Below are positions 1 to 11,680 of a stretch of 64,000 nt of DNA, piece by piece. A program made the translations under genes and the position numbers. Each line of letters starts with the position of its first letter. Within the stretch, counting starts at the first letter, position 1. A model generated the notes under the pieces. The model was not told the DNA's origin and searched no databases. It saw only the letters and a program-made list of their open reading frames with translations. This DNA comes from Gossypium raimondii (lineage: Eukaryota > Streptophyta > Magnoliopsida > Malvales > Malvaceae), in the NCBI RefSeq assembly GCF_025698545.1, contig NC_068566.1:44681192-44745191 (forward strand), read 5' to 3'.

Positions 1-1887
1 AATAATTAACTAACAATCGGTGGTTGGTTGACTTTGATGTGGTTCACTAACTCTCGAATTAGGGACTTAAATTGCTTAAACTCCTAAATGGTTCTATTTT
101 ACCTCTTGGTCTCAACTTTACCAATTTAGACGAATTGATTTGGTTTATCTCTTGATCTCGCCGACTAACTTGGAACTAATGAATTGATACTCAACAAGAT
201 TACCTCTTGATCTCACTTGTCTAAATGTCCCTTTAAGGCGTCAATCTTAAGTTTTTGTGTTCATTCAATTTAGTCAAATTTATTACAATTTAGTCTCTTA
301 TCCAAAAATCAACTTATCCACATCTCCATTAACCACTCTCTTAAGAGTTTAGTTACCTATGCTACAAATCACACTAACAAACATAAAAGAGACATACATG
401 GAAGCCATAAACATAAAACTTAAAAAAAAAAGATGAAAGCTTGGATTTTTACTCTAAAAAACATAAAAGAAAAGAAATAAGGATCATCCAACAATAAAAA
501 AGAGAACAAGAAACTTAAAAGTTGAAGTATTTAACAAGTTAAACAAAAAGAAACTGAAATACCTTAAGCTAAAGGCTGAAATGTCATTACAAGAAAGGAA
601 ATGGACTAAAAGTGCAAATAAACCTAAGCTACAATGTTGCCTAACTTAACTAACTTGAATAACAACAAGAACAAGAAGAAAAGTTGCAGAAAAATATTAA
701 ATCTACAACTAAGAATATTAAAAATAAGAAACCTTAGAAAAGTGTAGAGAAAAACTAAAGGAAAACCTAAGAGAAACTATCTAAAACTAAGCCTAAATGT
801 GTGTCTCCTCTCTCCTCAGCCAAATTTGGTTGTTTTTAGCAGTCATTTCTGACCCTTTTTCTTGACCAAATTTCCTTTGAACGACCCTTCATAGATTGAT
901 GCTTCGGTTGGACAAAGACTACCTCTGATGTCATTTTTTTGTCCCATCATGACATCAATATCACGATACCCAAGGGTAGGATATTGCGACATCATCGACA
1001 GTCTAAAACTTAGGGTTCTCCTTGGCAAGTGGGAATCGCGATACCCAAAGTGGATATCGCGATACCACTCGATTGTGATTCCAAAGGTGGAATATTGTGA
1101 TTTCCTCTTAGGGCCTGTTGAAGGTATTGCGATTCCAAGGGTGGAATATTGTGATTTCCTCTCCTTTGGTGATGTTCTCACTCCATTCCAACCTCAAACG
1201 CGTCCCTACAACACTCAATCATATATTATGGCCCACAATGACACAATTGGCCAATTTGGGTCTCAAAATAAATAAAAAGAGATATTTACACTTATTTGAT
1301 CGAAAGCCTAAAACTACAAAAAACTATAGAAAATACACGAAATTACCTGAAAACAAGCTCCTTAAATATATCAGAGAATTCTAATTTGATATATCTAATT
1401 ATGACAGATCAGGAGGAAAAAAATTATTTTCTTTCTTTTCTAATGGACGGTGGAAGAGAAGAAAATGATGGAAGTAAAATTTTCTCTTTCCCACTTAATT
1501 TACACATATATATTTATATGCTAATTGTGAAACTAATTAAGTTAATTAGTTACTAATCTAAAAGCTTAATATCTTAACTTTAATTAGTGGAATGTGATGA
1601 CTCAACTTTTCGTTAAACATTGTCATGATATTAAAATGGCTAAATTGCTATTATGGCCTTAGTTTAATTTTCCACTAGGCCCCACTTCATTTTTTAATTC
1701 AAATCTTAATATAATTTAGTTATTGTACTATTTTTAATAACCAATTTAATTCAATAACACTTATTAGTTTGACCTTTTTGATTCATATGTGACTCGTAAT
1801 TAGTCTATTTTACTTATTTATTAACTCAATTGAATTAATTTGGTTCGAAACTGAATTTTACAACACCGTTGAAATCGGATCATTACA
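1..1887 (-). mobile_element. Degenerate gypsy-type LTR fragment
   Basis: Read on the minus strand, this stretch starts at 1887 with TGTAATGATCCGATTT and runs into CGGTGTTG and AAAATTC blocks. The same order of blocks opens the plus-strand LTR at 31117, so the two belong to one LTR family. The body is AT-rich and has no coding frame of note. It includes a short array of degenerate GCGATACC/GCGATTCC units near 950-1165 and three copies of a CTCTTG(A/G)TCTC block in the first 220 bases. No second LTR or pol is visible inside the window, so this is a solo or truncated LTR; its other end may lie outside the window. Confidence is moderate because the family was recognised by comparison within the window only. 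Confidence 0.5.
950..1165. repeat. Degenerate short-unit array (GCGATACCCAA / GCGATTCCAAGGGTGGAATATT)
   Basis: Five or so imperfect copies of a unit of roughly 25-40 bases built on GCGAT(A/T)CC followed by AA(A/G)GGTGG and a (G)ATATTG block. The last two copies (about 1077-1110 and 1126-1162) are close to each other. The array sits inside the LTR fragment and looks like internal LTR expansion. Confidence 0.55.
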
Positions 1888-3670
1888 ACATGTGACTATA
1901 CGGTGAACAAATGTCTTCTTTAATTTTTCATAAACGCGCAAACATCAAACTTTAAATTATTGGTAAGTGAGCTTAGGAATAAAATCATGAGAATTTAATG
2001 AAGACTCCAATGCGTGAAATCATGACAATTTTTTAAGGTTTTATTTGCTTCAATCATAAATGTTAGTCAAGAGTTACCGATAAATGAACCTTCATAATAT
2101 AATAATGCGTTTGACACTAACAAATATAACCCATTGAACAATGTAAAAGAAGAATAATAATTTTATAAAAAACTTCTATAATATTATTGTATAAAAATCT
2201 ATGAATATTAGAAAATGGGCAGAACAAAACGAAACTTCTTTTCAATGTCATTGAAACTAAAATCCGATTTATATTTATTTGGAGAGTCACATCTATTACG
2301 AATAGATATACTTATTTAAATAAATACCTATTTAAATAATCATATTACTCTTAGTTAATAATTAAGAGATGCAACTTCTAATAACTAAGAGAACTTAACA
2401 CTTGTACTATTTCATTTATAACTCTCAGGAACATAGATAAATCTTCACTTGTAATTATCGAAACATTATAAATATTGTGAAAATATTCGAGCAATCTTTC
2501 GCGTAAGCACCCCTTGAATTCTTTTTATTTTTCCTTTGGCAGTTAGAAGATTCATTTCTTAGGACTATGTCTTCAAAGGAACTGGAATACAAAACGTTCC
2601 AGAATCAGGTCTTTACAACAAAAAAGCCACCAGAAGGCCAGAAACAGAAGATCAACATGAAAAACAAGATAAAAGGTGCAATATTAACAACAACAACAAA
2701 AAAAAATCTGGCATAGGCGAAAAATTGTAAGCAGCCAACCTTCACAAGATAGATAATGGTTATATGAGTGTTTCATGGTTGATAAGTATAGAACTTACCT
2801 TAAGGTCATACCTATCTTGGGCTAAACCATCTAAAACTGCTAGATGCGTTGATGGTGGTAGGTCTTGCTTACCCCATATAACCATTTCAAATCACGCAGC
2901 AAAAAGCCAGTTGATCCCATGAACAATAAACAAATTTAGCATAAACATCGAACAGGGAAAGTCATCATTGCTTCATTCGGGGTCCTGTTCCTGGCCTTGA
3001 ATGATGAAATCAAATCTCAGCTCAGCCTATCCTTGTGATTTATCTAAAAATATATGGCGTTCTTGATTGTTCATTGACATTGTTGATGCCGTACGTGTTT
3101 AGAAAAATGCACGTGATTGCAGGAAACAAACTTTAGCACCATTGCACCCATCCCACAGCCTTCTTTTCCAAGCTTTTTATCTTTTTAAAGGCATATGACA
3201 GACATATTTCTTAATTTTTTTCATTATGTAGTTTTCGAAAAACAAATTTTTTAAAAAAAAGTCCCTATCAGAATCATCACATTATTTACTAGTTTCTGTA
3301 AATTACGATGTTAGTCGCTAGTTACTAGTATTGGAAGGAAGTGACGAGCCAGCACTTGACAATTGATTCGGGTAATTTGATGGTCTACTTGATCTCCTAA
3401 ATCCATCCATTTTGAAGTTCAAAAGATTAAAAGAGATAAAAAAAATTTAATGGAGGATTAAAATAAATTTTTTTTTATAAAGATGGAGTTAGAGTATATA
3501 ATAATTAGTTGATAGCTTGTATAAAAGGAAGGCTAGGCTATAAGGGGTTTTTTCAAAGTGAGCAGCTCGTCTCGTCTGTTGTTAATGATCACATATATAT
3601 TCATTGTTCTCCAGTGTCACATGTACTAGCACTACACATATATTTATATGACCAAACAAATTTACGAGCA
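1888..3670. other. Intergenic stretch, no gene recognised
   Basis: AT-rich sequence without a convincing coding frame. It contains an 11-base inverted repeat at 2756-2766 and 2875-2885, listed separately. The last few hundred bases before 3671 lie downstream of the EPFL stop codon and probably include its 3' UTR. Confidence 0.4.
2756..2885. repeat. 130-base segment closed by an 11-base inverted repeat
   Basis: ATGGTTATATG at 2756-2766 is the exact reverse complement of CATATAACCAT at 2875-2885. A second hairpin (CATCTA / TAGATG, about 2829-2847) lies inside. The layout could be a foldback transcript or small-RNA precursor, but the arms do not pair well beyond the outer 11 bases, and I do not recognise a known miRNA. 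Confidence 0.3.
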
Positions 3671-4939
3671 TCATGGCATGTACAACTTATTGCCACATTT
3701 ACACCTCCATGCTTCTGGATAGTACTCGGCAGTGACCGGTGTTCCAGGAGGTACCGGCACGTGAACAGGCTTGCACGGCGTGCACTTGCCGCACTTTGAG
3801 GCACACCGTGGCGGGGATGATCCGGGGCCGCTCAAAACTCTCCTGGGCAAGCTTGAAGGGTGTCCTTGGATGTCAACAGGTATAGACACTTGGTTTTCCT
3901 GGGCAATTTCCTGTGACAACCGAATCCTAGTCATCACCTACATGATAATTTAGTAGATGAAAACCCAAATCTATGGCTTTATTATTCCACCAATCTGCCC
4001 CCTACAAATACCTGAGAACAGTTATGTTCACGGGAAGGGAAGGGAAGGGAAGGGAGGGAAGAATACAAATATATAACCTAGTCCTAGATAGTATGTGTTT
4101 TGGGTTAAAGCGCTGAGCTCTGCTACCGCAAGTTACCGAGACAGACTCGTTAAAATTAAGAAGATGATAATTCTAAATTCTACAATGGCGATTGGCGAAT
4201 GCTGCCGCGGGGTTCACGAGTGTTGATTTCTTTTTTTGTTGTTTTCCGGATGGAGATGGAGGTGGCGTGAAGCCCTAATCATACACCATGATACTATGAT
4301 TCCATTCGATGCATCTCAAGGCTCGTGTCGGTCCTTCCCTGCCCAAGGGCTGCACTACTCTACTCTACTCTACACCATTTATTTCAATGGACTCTTTGAT
4401 TGATTCAAGCCCCCGTTTCTTATACAAAATTTTAACCCGCTAACAATGGTGTCTAGATCGATTGCCCTTAAAAGACTATAGTAGTATAAGATCATAGCAT
4501 TGGTTTATTAGAGCAAGGATTTGAGAAACATATCCAGTGTGAAGTGACTCACCTGAGAACAAATACTATCCGCTGCTTGAGCAAACGGTAGAAACCTGAA
4601 ATCTGTTGTCCAAGAAAAAAAAACAGAGGGATAAATTCAGATTATCATGCATAATAGCAAGCTGAGTTGAGATAGTAGAAGTAGAAACAGTTGTTTGAGT
4701 ACAGGACCCATCGATTTGAGACCTTGAATCTGGACGCCCATGGGAAATAATTTAGAGGTCAAGATCTCCCTACATACCATACAAGGTTTTCCTTTTTCTT
4801 GTTAGATGAGGGGAAAGAGCATACCTCGTTGGCATGTGGTTGCAGTGGTGATGATGCTAACCAATACCCAAGCTGAGAAACAGTAAAGCAAGTGCGATTT
4901 GTGGGTGAGGTTTAGTTTTCTGTATCCCTTACTCTCCAT
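3671..4939 (-). CDS. EPFL6: EPIDERMAL PATTERNING FACTOR-like secreted peptide (EPFL6/CHALLAH type)
   Basis: Three exons on the minus strand join in phase: 4939-4825, 4602-4553 and 3910-3671, giving 134 residues. Each junction has GT-AG ends. The first ATG in frame is 4939; the frame upstream has no other ATG. Residues about 14-36 form a hydrophobic signal segment. The mature C-terminal domain has six cysteines at 91, 95, 98, 101, 125 and 127, a GSSPPRC entry, a VPVPPGTPVTAEYYPEAW loop and a KLYMP end. This loop and tail are the signature of the EPFL4/5/6 group, with EPFL6 the closest by recall. Family members are secreted, disulfide-bonded ligands of ERECTA receptor kinases, acting with TMM in some tissues, and control stem growth and stomatal spacing. 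The middle exon is only 50 bases and encodes linker sequence. A (GGGAA)n run lies in the second intron. Family assignment is firm; the exact orthologue is inferred. Confidence 0.9.
4031..4060. repeat. (GGGAA)n microsatellite in EPFL intron
   Basis: About five GGGAA/GGAAG units in a row inside the second intron of the EPFL gene. Such runs are length-variable and can serve as markers. Confidence 0.8.
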
Positions 4940-5109
4940 GATTCTTTCTTTTGAGACTTGGAAGATTGAGAGGAAGCGAATTATGAAGCTAAGCAGAGAG
5001 AAAATGAAAGGGTTCTTCCATATTCCATGCAAGTGTGAGGCCAAACCACTAGTTAATAAATTTCATGTTGGAGAAAGAGAAGAGGGTTGTTAATTTTGAA
5101 CTCTCTTTC

Positions 5110-5118
5110 TATATATAT
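5110..5118 (-). promoter_or_regulatory. Candidate TATA box of the EPFL gene
   Basis: On the minus strand this reads TATATATAG, about 170 bases upstream of the EPFL start codon, which leaves a 5' UTR of plausible length. It is a short AT-rich match only. Confidence 0.35.
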
Positions 5119-5340
5119 CTGTAGAGAGGGGTTGGAAACAAGTGGGCGGCACGTAGCTAAGAGGGGTTATTTTACATGGATGCAGCAGCAGAAGAGAGAA
5201 AAAAGATTGTGAATCTATGCGGATGGTGGCTTCCTAAGCTTTACCATGTTTGGATGTTGGATTCTGTTGCAGGCTTTCTTCACTGTCTTTCTGTGATTCC
5301 CAAACTCAGAAATACATTCACACCAACATCCACCTCTCCT

Positions 5341-5397
5341 CCATCCATCCAAACCCCACCCCACCCCACCCCCCACACACACTCTCTCTCTCTTTAT
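5341..5397. repeat. C-rich / CA / CT microsatellite cluster
   Basis: CCACCCC units run into a short CA repeat and then a CT repeat. This is simple-sequence DNA upstream of the EPFL promoter. Confidence 0.75.
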
Positions 5398-5979
5398 CTC
5401 TTCCGTTGCTTTCGAGTTTTTCCTATAATTGTCACAATACCACCAAACATTGTTAATGTCATTGTCATAAAACCCTGGAACTTTATACCCTCTCATATCT
5501 AGTTTAAGACTTAGGAGCTAGCTAGTGATTAGATTCTAAGGACGGAAAAAGAGAGTAACTAATTCATTTAATCAATCATACCATATCTAACTAAGTATGA
5601 AATTAATTAATATATTTGTATCTGTCCACATGAATGTCTGAGCTACTCTTGTTCCAACCACCTCTAGCCTCTAGGGTCTCCATCACCTGCTTTACAATAG
5701 TTTGGTCCTTGTCACGCAAATATTTCACTAAAATCACTGCCATTTGCCAAATGCATGCTCCTTTCCTCCTGCTGATTAAACATTTCCCTTTTGGCTAATA
5801 TATTCAATAGGCCCTCAAACTTTATTATTTTGCTTCTATCTCTATTGAATATGCAACTAAGCCTATATGTTAAATTTTAACATAGACAATTATTTGTTTG
5901 TATATACATTCAAAATTATATATTAATTCTAAATCAAAATAAATATTGCGCTATAAAATTATATAACTAATTAGTAACG

Positions 5980-6158
5980 TGATTTCCCATCATCCTTATC
6001 TCTTTTTAATAAAAGAATGACAAATCAGATTTTTTCTCTTGATTTTTAGCTTTTTCCTCCTGCAAAATTCAAATCCAACTAAAAATGCTAAAAATCAGGA
6101 GGAAAAATCTGATTTGTCGTTCTCCTATTAGGAAGAGATAAGGATGACGTGGAATTGT
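5980..6158. mobile_element. Foldback (MITE-like) element
   Basis: The left arm (about 5980-6052) and right arm (about 6087-6158) are inverted copies of about 70 bases. Both read through CATCCTTATCTCTT, then GACAAATCAGATTTTT and GATTTTTAGC towards a short centre of about 35 bases. The arms differ by point changes and short gaps, so the element is old. No clear target duplication could be fixed, so the superfamily is unassigned. Confidence 0.6.
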
Positions 6159-8835
6159 AGTTTCGTATAATCCCTTCTTTTTAAATAATATTAAATGTTA
6201 AATATTTTAACAATACAATACGCAATAATTGCTTAGTCTGCTATAAATCAAAGATTAAGTACCTAGTTGGATACCGAATAACTTATAAGGATTTAATTGA
6301 ATGTAATGAAAGTACGTATAAGGATATATTCAAATGAAGTGGTAAAGTTCTAGGACTTATTTAGTATATTAGCCTTTCCATTATTAACTAATTGCTGATT
6401 AATTAAATTCAAACACTGACCTTTTGATAAAAGAAAAAAAATTCAACTATTTATATATTTCTAAAGAAAGAGAGCCTATGGGTACAAAAGAGAATAGGAT
6501 ATGGACGTGTGTGTGCTCTTCATTTATCAATGAATTTGTAGATTCCAAAGGCAAGGAAGTATGGACAAATAATGCAAACATTGTAGTGTAGTGTACCATA
6601 CGAAAGCACTTAAGAAAAAAAAAAGGTTTTGCTTTTGGAAAAATAAAAAAAAACTGGCTTTCTTTGGTTGTTGTTATGGGTTTTTTTATATTGAGAGATA
6701 GGGATGTTTATGTGTTTAAAGATTATTGATAATGAAGTCATATTTTATTCGCTCATATTTTAAGATAAGCAATCAAATCAATAGTTCAAATCTCCATGTG
6801 CATTTTATGTATGTTTAGAATACAATATTGTGGTATAAGGTTTACTTCACCTATGATAAAGGTCGAAGGTTCGTTGGGTGCATAATTTATTGGTTTAGTT
6901 AAGTTCACTAAACGCGTTTTGAGAGACACATATATTGTGGGTTAAAAATGTAGATGAGTGTCCTATACGTTTGGGCTTTACCTAGCAATTGCTGAAAAAC
7001 ACTGGGGGTAAAAGTTCACTGGAGTCAATGAAGTGACACAGCACACAAATTTCCTCCACTAAAATCTACGATTCCAGTCTAATTGCTGTTGGAACTTGAA
7101 AAGGATTGGAAATGGGATTGTTGTGATAAGAAAGTAGGCATAAAATGAAATATGATGGTCCATACTTTATAGGATCTTGGCCTGAGTCCTGAAACTGAGA
7201 TATACATGGGATTTGAAGAAATAGTCACTGAAAGAGTTAAAAAGTAGGTGGGGACGAAGAAATCTTGCCTAGATATATAGATGTGGATGTGGAGAAAGGG
7301 AAAAGTCTGTACAAAAAACTAATGAATGAATGAATATATATTGTTATTATGCTTTTGTTCGTATCTAATAAAGTCTTGCAATTGGGAAGCCAACACTTGA
7401 GACCTGTTTCTCATGGTTTACTTTCTTCTTTTCACCCAGTAAACACATATGATGCAGACTCAAAATTCACCTTCGCAACCCCACCAAAGCTTTGACAGTG
7501 ATAGGAAATGTCAAGGTGACGTGTGGAGGCAACCTTCCACCCTGTCAGTCAAACTTGTTTTCTATTATGTAACTTACAAAGCTGGCATCCCATTTTTCTG
7601 ATAGCGACACATGGGTCTGATGACATACATGGGCTTTCAGAATTGTTTTGGATAGGACTCTGATTGCAAGCCCGGTGAGGACTCAACCCAACCCATGCAA
7701 GCTTCATCTCGATTCTCTTCTCTCTTTCTCCATCAACTGTTTGTACACGCCTAAATTGGACAGGGAATAAACAAAAGTTTCTCTAAAAACATGCATGAAT
7801 TAGTGTTCCAGTTACGGTTTAGGGTTTATGCATTTGATTTTGATTGGCATGTAGATGGTAGTATGCCGATAGGATGCATTTCTTTCCAATAAAAAGATGA
7901 TGATAATGATGATGATGATGGTACTTGTTTAACTAGATTTTTGTTTTTGGCCATCTACTTGTTTAGTCTAGGCTAGTATACCTTCTTGAGCATTACTCCA
8001 AGTCGCATTTCCATTTATTTCGTAGCTTGGAGTTTCTCGAATGCACATTCATTATTTTTGTTACTAAATAAAAACTCGTAACACATTATCAAATATTTAT
8101 ACCTTTCTACCAAAATTACACATATTTATGTATACAAGCTCATACATATTTGTTAACCAATAACGTGAATAAGAGAAAAAAAAACAGTGACTGAATGAAT
8201 GGAGGAAAGATGAAGGTTAGGGAAGAGGTTTATTTGGGAAAGAGTCTGATAGTTGGAGAAGGAGAATTGAGTACGTAGTATGTATGGGATGTTTGTATGG
8301 CCCTTTTATAGTAGGGGACAAGCTTTGTTATATGTCCTGAGATTACTGACACTAAAGCCTAATTTGATACTTTTAATAGTGACGGTGATACAATATCTTA
8401 AAATAAAACGTTTTAGGACAATTGACAACCAATTACTTTGAACTTCCATGTGATCCTCACATAATCTCAACACAGATATCCAACCTAAGGTTCGCCAACC
8501 TGAGGTTCGCAAATGGGTTCAAGGTCTCTATAGATACATCGTAAGGTTCACGAGGTATACTGTAAGATTTGCGAGATCCGTTACATAAGTATAACAATAT
8601 TATGCGAAGTAGTATACCACTATTGTCCCCCTTGGAACGTATGGCTAGTTAGAAGTTTTTTTTTAGATCAAACATGAGTCTTTTATTTAGCTTATCTTCA
8701 GGACTTTTAAATTAATTTTATATCATTGGTTGATAACAATTTCCGTATTTTTAGGTTATAGATTCGTATATAAGTTTCAAATTAGATAAAAGAAGAAAGA
8801 GGAAGAGATTGTGTTGTAAAAAGGGAGAAGAAGAA

Positions 8836-9045
8836 AAGGAAACCATTAATACAAACCGTGGAAGCAAAGCCATTTTAGTGCTTGCATTAACAGCCATGGT
8901 GATGATGACGGCGTTAGCAACCCATACGCAAGCAGCAAAGTTTAGTTGCGTTATGAGATGTAATGTGATTAAATGCCTTTGGAGTTATTCAATAATGAAT
9001 CGACAACAATGTGTCCATGATTGCTTAAGTCAATGTGGTCATTGA
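8836..9045 (+). pseudogene. Small cysteine-rich secreted peptide, start codon apparently lost
   Basis: An open frame ends at the TGA at 9043-9045 and encodes a basic N-terminus, a strongly hydrophobic stretch (SKAILVLALTAMVMMTALA), a likely signal-cleavage region (HTQAA) and a short mature part with six cysteines spaced C-x3-C-x4-C, then C-x3-C-x3-C. That layout resembles thionin-like or hairpin-type plant defence or signalling peptides, but I cannot name a family. The frame is open back to a TAG at 8752-8754 yet has no ATG before 8896, which lies inside the hydrophobic stretch. An AAG at 8836-8838 sits where a start codon would be expected. Either the start was lost by one base change, a spliced 5' exon supplies it, or the shorter frame from 8896 (49 codons) is used. 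Function unknown. Confidence 0.5.
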
Positions 9046-9339
9046 CCAAAAACCACATCGGATCCTCAATAGCATCAACTACGACTTTAGACCTTGGTAT
9101 ATCAAATGTTTTTTTTAATAGTTCCATATAAATTATTAATTATTAAAATTTTAATGAAATATTGTTTTTAATAAATTCTTTTTGTTTATTTTTGCAAAAA
9201 AGTTTATTTGATGACTTCACAGATAAAAATGAACACAAGTTTAATATCAAAAAATAGGAATTTTTGAATACAAGTTTAATAAAAATGAATACAAGTTTAG
9301 AATAAACACATGTAAGTTTAGATGAATACCTATTAAAAT
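9046..9339. other. AT-rich gap, nothing recognised
   Basis: Short AT-rich stretch after the peptide frame, with two partial copies of an ACAAGTTTA-containing block. No gene is visible. Confidence 0.3.
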
Positions 9340-10247
9340 GTTAATTATGTATTAGCGGGCATTTAAGTGGAAAGAAAGAGAATGATAATCATTCTCATCT
9401 TCTCCACCGAAATCTCACCGTAGTAGGAAGAAAAAAAAGCTCTAAGAATTTCTTCAGCTTCCAATTTTGCATGATAAGCTAATTCAAGTCTATTTTGCTT
9501 GAATTTAATGTTTTTGAAATTTTTGTGCTTCAATCTAGCTAATAGTGATGTTTGTTTTCAAAACTGTTAAAGATTTCTTGATGTTACCATGGTTGGATGC
9601 TTGAAAAATTTGGCGTTAAATGTTTAGATTCGATGAAAAGTTATGGAAAGGAGGTTTAATTGGTAAAATGAAAATGTGTTAGACAAATAACAACTAAAAT
9701 GAAAACATTTCAAAACCATCTTAGAATTTCTATAAATATGGCAGTAAAAAGCTTAATTGTTTAAGTGCTAGGTTTAAGGGAATGCTAGAGCAATGGAAAT
9801 GATCTGATTTATGTGTTTCATAAGCTGACGAATGATGTTAGTTAATAAAAAAATGAATTAAAATTATGTTATAGATCAAGAGTTAAATTCACCAAAAGAA
9901 GATCGCGGGAAAGGAAAAGTAATGGAGTAGACTATTGTGGCGAATTATCATTCCGCCAGGTAAGTTCACGCAATAGGAACAGTTCTCCATTTTAAAATAT
10001 CCACAAGAAATGCTTCAAATTGAATATCTGCCTTACTTTTTGACTTAGGGATATCCGTGAAATAATCCGCAGTTTAATCATCTGAATTTGTGCGTGTGAG
10101 AAAAATAATCCGCCGAGGCGATCCACCACCTATTGCTCCGCAGTATGTTCCGCTACGAAAGTTTAAAGTATGTAATTGTTTTATGAATTCGCATAGTAAC
10201 CCCTTGTGACTCGGGTCCGACAACCGGACCGAGTAAGGGGTGTTACA
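9340..10247 (+). mobile_element. LTR fragment ending in GTGTTACA
   Basis: The right end reads GGACCGAGTAAGGGGTGTTACA and stops at 10247, exactly where minus-strand copia coding sequence begins. A near-identical end (GGACCGAGTATAGGAGTGTTACA) occurs at about 50626 and a diverged one at about 46951. This fits the 3' end of a gypsy-type LTR of the TGTAACACCC class. The 5' boundary is approximate. Confidence 0.5.
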
Positions 10248-11680
10248 TTTTAGGTGCTTGCTTCAAACTGTACAATGACTTAACCAATTTGCAAACTTTA
10301 TTTTTATTTCCAGGAAGTATAAAACCTTTTGATTGTTTCATATATACTTATTCATTTAAGTCACCATTTAGAAAAGTTTTGTTAACATCCATTTTATGCA
10401 CATGCAACTTATAAATATAAGCTAGTGCCATAAGAACTCTAATGGATGTTATCCTCGCTACTGGTGCATAAGTATCAAAGTAGTCTAAGCCTTCCTTTTG
10501 TTTAAAACCTTCAACAACTAATCTTACTTTAAAGGTTTGTATATAGAACCATTAGTGTTGTATTTCCTTTTGCATACCCATTTACAATCAATAGGTTTAG
10601 AACCTCTAGGTAAATCAACTAAGATTCATGTATTATTGGACAACATTGAGTTCATTTCATCATTTACAACCTCTTTCTAAAAAGATGCATCTCTTGAAGC
10701 CATTGCTTCACTAAAATTCTTAGGATCTTCTTCTAAATTTAAAAGAATCGGTGTTTTGTATAACACTTTGGTTTTATCTTCTTCAACTAAGAAGACGATT
10801 GAATCTGGAGAAACAAAGTCTAAATAAAGTCAGAATGTAGATGTTATTCTTTTCTCATTCTTTGGCTTCTTCTTAGTTCAATTGGTTCTTTTCTTTTCTT
10901 TTCTCATTTCTTTTATCACAAGCAACATTATCACAATTTTGTTCACTACAAGCAGTATTACCGAAATTTTTTCATCATAAGCAATGCTATTAGAAACAAA
11001 CTTATTTTCGAAGAATTCTACAAGTATGGATTCAACAATAACATTACATTTTGAATCAAGTAATCTATAAGCCTTAAAGTTTTTTTTACATAACCAACAA
11101 AAACACTTTTTATACTTCTAGGGCCTAATTTTGTTTGATGAGAATCAAGTACTTTATCATAAGCTATACACTCCCACACTTCCAAATAATTTAAACTTGG
11201 TTTTCTGCCATTATTCCATAATTCATATGGTGATACTTTTAACTTTTTAATGGAACTCTATTAGTAATATGGCTTCTTGTTAATAATGTTTCACCCTCAA
11301 ATATTATTAACTTAACATGTAACAACATACTATTAACCATTTTCACTAACGTTCTATTCTCTCTTTTTTTTTTTTACTATTCCATTTTGTTGGGGAGCAT
11401 ATGTTGTCATTCTTTGATGAATTATTCCATTCTCTTCACAGGATATACATAATGAATCTGGAAAATATTCAGCACTTCTATCACTTTGAAGAATTTTAAT
11501 TTTTCTTCTCCTTTTGATTTTCCACCAGAGTTTTAAATTCTTTAAATTCCTCAAAGGCTTTATCCTCTGTTTTAATCAAGAAAACATAGGTGAATTGAGA
11601 ATAATCATCAATGAATATTGTAAAGTATCTTTTTCCTCCTCTAGTTAGCACACCATTCTCATAACTCTTTATAATAAGAA
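10248..11680 (-). mobile_element. Ty1/copia polyprotein remnant (integrase and reverse transcriptase)
   Basis: On the minus strand, broken frames give copia pol in the right order. Integrase core sequence lies near 11354-11520 (a SDRSAEYF-like block, then TYAPQQNG). The integrase C-terminal part lies around 11050-11260. Reverse transcriptase lies around 10310-10560, with blocks like GFKQKEGLDYFDTYAPVA and KMDV.TFLNG, and is followed by KVCKLVKSLYSLKQAPK at about 10250. The sequence stops there against the LTR end at 10247, so the LTR probably inserted into it or truncated it. Many stops and frameshifts make it non-functional. Confidence 0.75.

Larger units (their letters stand above)
5119..8835. 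other. Long intergenic stretch, no gene recognised
   Basis: No frame with recognisable protein content. It contains a C-rich run followed by CA and CT microsatellites at about 5341-5397, a foldback element at 5980-6158, a (GAT)n run at about 7899-7921, and many AT-rich blocks. Bases 8360-8600 carry several AGGTTCGC/AAGGTTCRC repeats that look like decayed repeat DNA. A frame of about 108 codons from 5176 is C-rich low complexity and is not called. Confidence 0.4.

Noticed and set aside
3509-3953. Plus-strand frames over the EPFL last exon
   Set aside because: They are antisense shadows of the cysteine-rich EPFL exon.
4940-5044. A longer EPFL N-terminus beginning at 5044
   Set aside because: The first codon there is TTG, and the first ATG in frame is 4939, which already gives a complete signal segment.
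5176-5502. A 108-codon plus-strand frame upstream of the EPFL gene
   Set aside because: Composition is driven by C-rich and CT microsatellites, there is no domain, and it overlaps a competing minus-strand frame. It is not supported as a gene.
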